Of a DNA stretch of 64,000 bases, positions 63,409 to 64,000 are shown piece by piece. This DNA comes from Microbacterium sp. MYb62. GTDB taxonomy: Bacteria; Actinomycetota; Actinomycetes; Actinomycetales; Microbacteriaceae. The position numbers and the translations under genes are program-made. Under the pieces are notes generated by a model. The model searched no databases, was not told where the DNA came from, and was given only the letters and a program-made list of their open reading frames with translations. The stretch is from assembly GCF_002979475.1 (NCBI RefSeq), contig NZ_PCOY01000015.1:1-64000 (forward strand). The letters are read 5' to 3'. Numbering within the stretch: the first letter of the stretch is position 1; each line of letters starts with the position of its first letter.

Positions 63409-64000
63409 ATGCCCCGTCGTCGTTCCGCCGCCGTCTACCGTCGTCGGCGACTGGTCGTCCTCATCGTCCTGGTCCTGCTCGTCGCCGCCATCGGGGTCGG
63501 GGCCTGGCTCCTGATCGCGCGGCCGTGGGCCGCCGCCGACACTCCCAAGACGCCGCCGCCGACATCCTCCGCATCGTCGACGCCGAGTTCTCCTCCGTCG
63601 GACGAGTCGGAATCGCCCTCGCCCGATCCCTCCGTCGAGCAGACGCCCGCGATCGTGGCGTGCGAGGCGAAGGACATCGAGGTCGCAGCGGTGACAGACG
63701 CCGAGTCCTATGCGGCGGGAGTCCTGCCGAAGCTCTCGATCTCGCTGACGAACAAGGGCGCGACGGACTGCACGATCGACGTCGGGTCGACCACGCAGGT
63801 GTTCACGATCTCGAGCGGTGCCGACGAATGGTGGCGCTCGACCGACTGCCAGGAGAACCCCAGCAGCATGATCGCGACGCTCACGGCGGGCACGACCGTC
63901 ACGAGCAAGGACCCGGTCACCTGGGACCGCACGCGTTCGAGCGTCGAGACCTGCGCCCAGGAGAACCGCCAGCGTGCACCGGGCGGGGGAGCCTCGTACC
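63409..64000 (+). CDS. Membrane-anchored protein of unknown function (cut by window end)
   Basis: The frame is open from the ATG at 63409 to the end of the window, so at least 197 residues are present and the C-terminus is missing. It has an Arg-rich start (MPRRRSAAVYRRRR), one transmembrane helix (about 15-38), and a Pro/Ser/Thr/Glu-rich linker (about 48-78). An extracytoplasmic beta-like domain follows with LSISLTNKGATDCTIDVG and paired Cys residues. I do not recognise the domain. TAGCCT (63397-63402) ends 6 nt before the ATG; GGAAG in that gap is a possible weak ribosome binding site. Confidence 0.75.
   Translation, partial: MPRRRSAAVYRRRRLVVLIVLVLLVAAIGVGAWLLIARPWAAADTPKTPPPTSSASSTPSSPPSDESESPSPDPSVEQTPAIVACEAKDIEVAAVTDAESYAAGVLPKLSISLTNKGATDCTIDVGSTTQVFTISSGADEWWRSTDCQENPSSMIATLTAGTTVTSKDPVTWDRTRSSVETCAQENRQRAPGGGASY

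Overview
The window is very GC-rich, with dense ATGA/GTGA gene overlaps, many GTG starts, MsiK-style sugar ABC transporters without their own ATPase, an IdeR/DtxR iron box and an actinobacterial clpC. This points to an actinobacterium, most likely of the Microbacteriaceae (Microbacterium-like); the genus is an inference from gene style only. No rRNA, tRNA, insertion sequence, phage gene or CRISPR array was seen.

Layout. (1) 1-3937: a 15-bp tandem repeat, then a ROK regulator, a ChbG-type deacetylase and a GPH-type symporter. (2) 3944-8549: the Leloir operon galT-galK-galE with a divergent LacI regulator. (3) 8578-19783: a polysaccharide locus. A six-gene operon (2-hydroxyacid dehydrogenase, DUF2264 protein, sugar-binding lipoprotein, two permeases, YesL/DUF624 protein) diverges from a heparinase II/III-type protein. 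The locus carries two convergent DeoR-LacI chimeric regulators. (4) 19890-23174: a sortase-anchored (LARTG) surface beta-helix protein. (5) 23390-27493: a four-gene catabolic operon (Gfo/Idh/MocA oxidoreductase, DUF993 protein, two TIM-barrel isomerases) behind a perfect LacI-type palindrome; the DUF993 gene carries an in-frame palindromic insertion. (6) 27630-43542: a uronate/polyuronide locus with two secreted PL6 lyases, glucuronate isomerase, a fructuronate reductase-like enzyme, GH29 fucosidase, a tyrosine-phosphatase-like protein, an ABC importer, a second 2-hydroxyacid dehydrogenase, glycerate kinase and two LacI regulators. Four copies of one operator (TGGCAANCGNTTGCCA) tie it together.

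(7) 43518-50117: a siderophore uptake operon (two FecCD permeases, ATPase, binding lipoprotein, and a siderophore-interacting protein fused to a methyltransferase-like domain) behind an IdeR box, with a divergent AraC regulator. (8) 50193-57565: housekeeping genes pgm and pheA, a small conserved protein, a luciferase-like monooxygenase, a CPA1 antiporter and a dicarboxylate symporter. (9) 57699-60142: three small membrane proteins (DUF2975-like) ending in TEGLV plus a small XRE regulator, divergent from clpC across a promoter that holds two near-identical dyads. (10) 60143-64000: clpC, an ArgA-type acetyltransferase and the start of a membrane-anchored protein.

How the genes work together. 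In the uronate locus, secreted PL6 lyases would cut a uronic-acid polymer outside the cell, the ABC importer would bring in oligomers, cytosolic GH29 would trim fucose, and UxaC plus the reductase would carry hexuronate towards mannonate. Mannonate dehydratase, KDG kinase and KDPG aldolase are not in the window. In the locus at 8578-19783 the DUF2264 and heparinase-like proteins lack signal peptides, so they should act on imported oligosaccharides. Several genes look leaderless, with a TANNNT hexamer ending 6 or 7 nt before the start codon.
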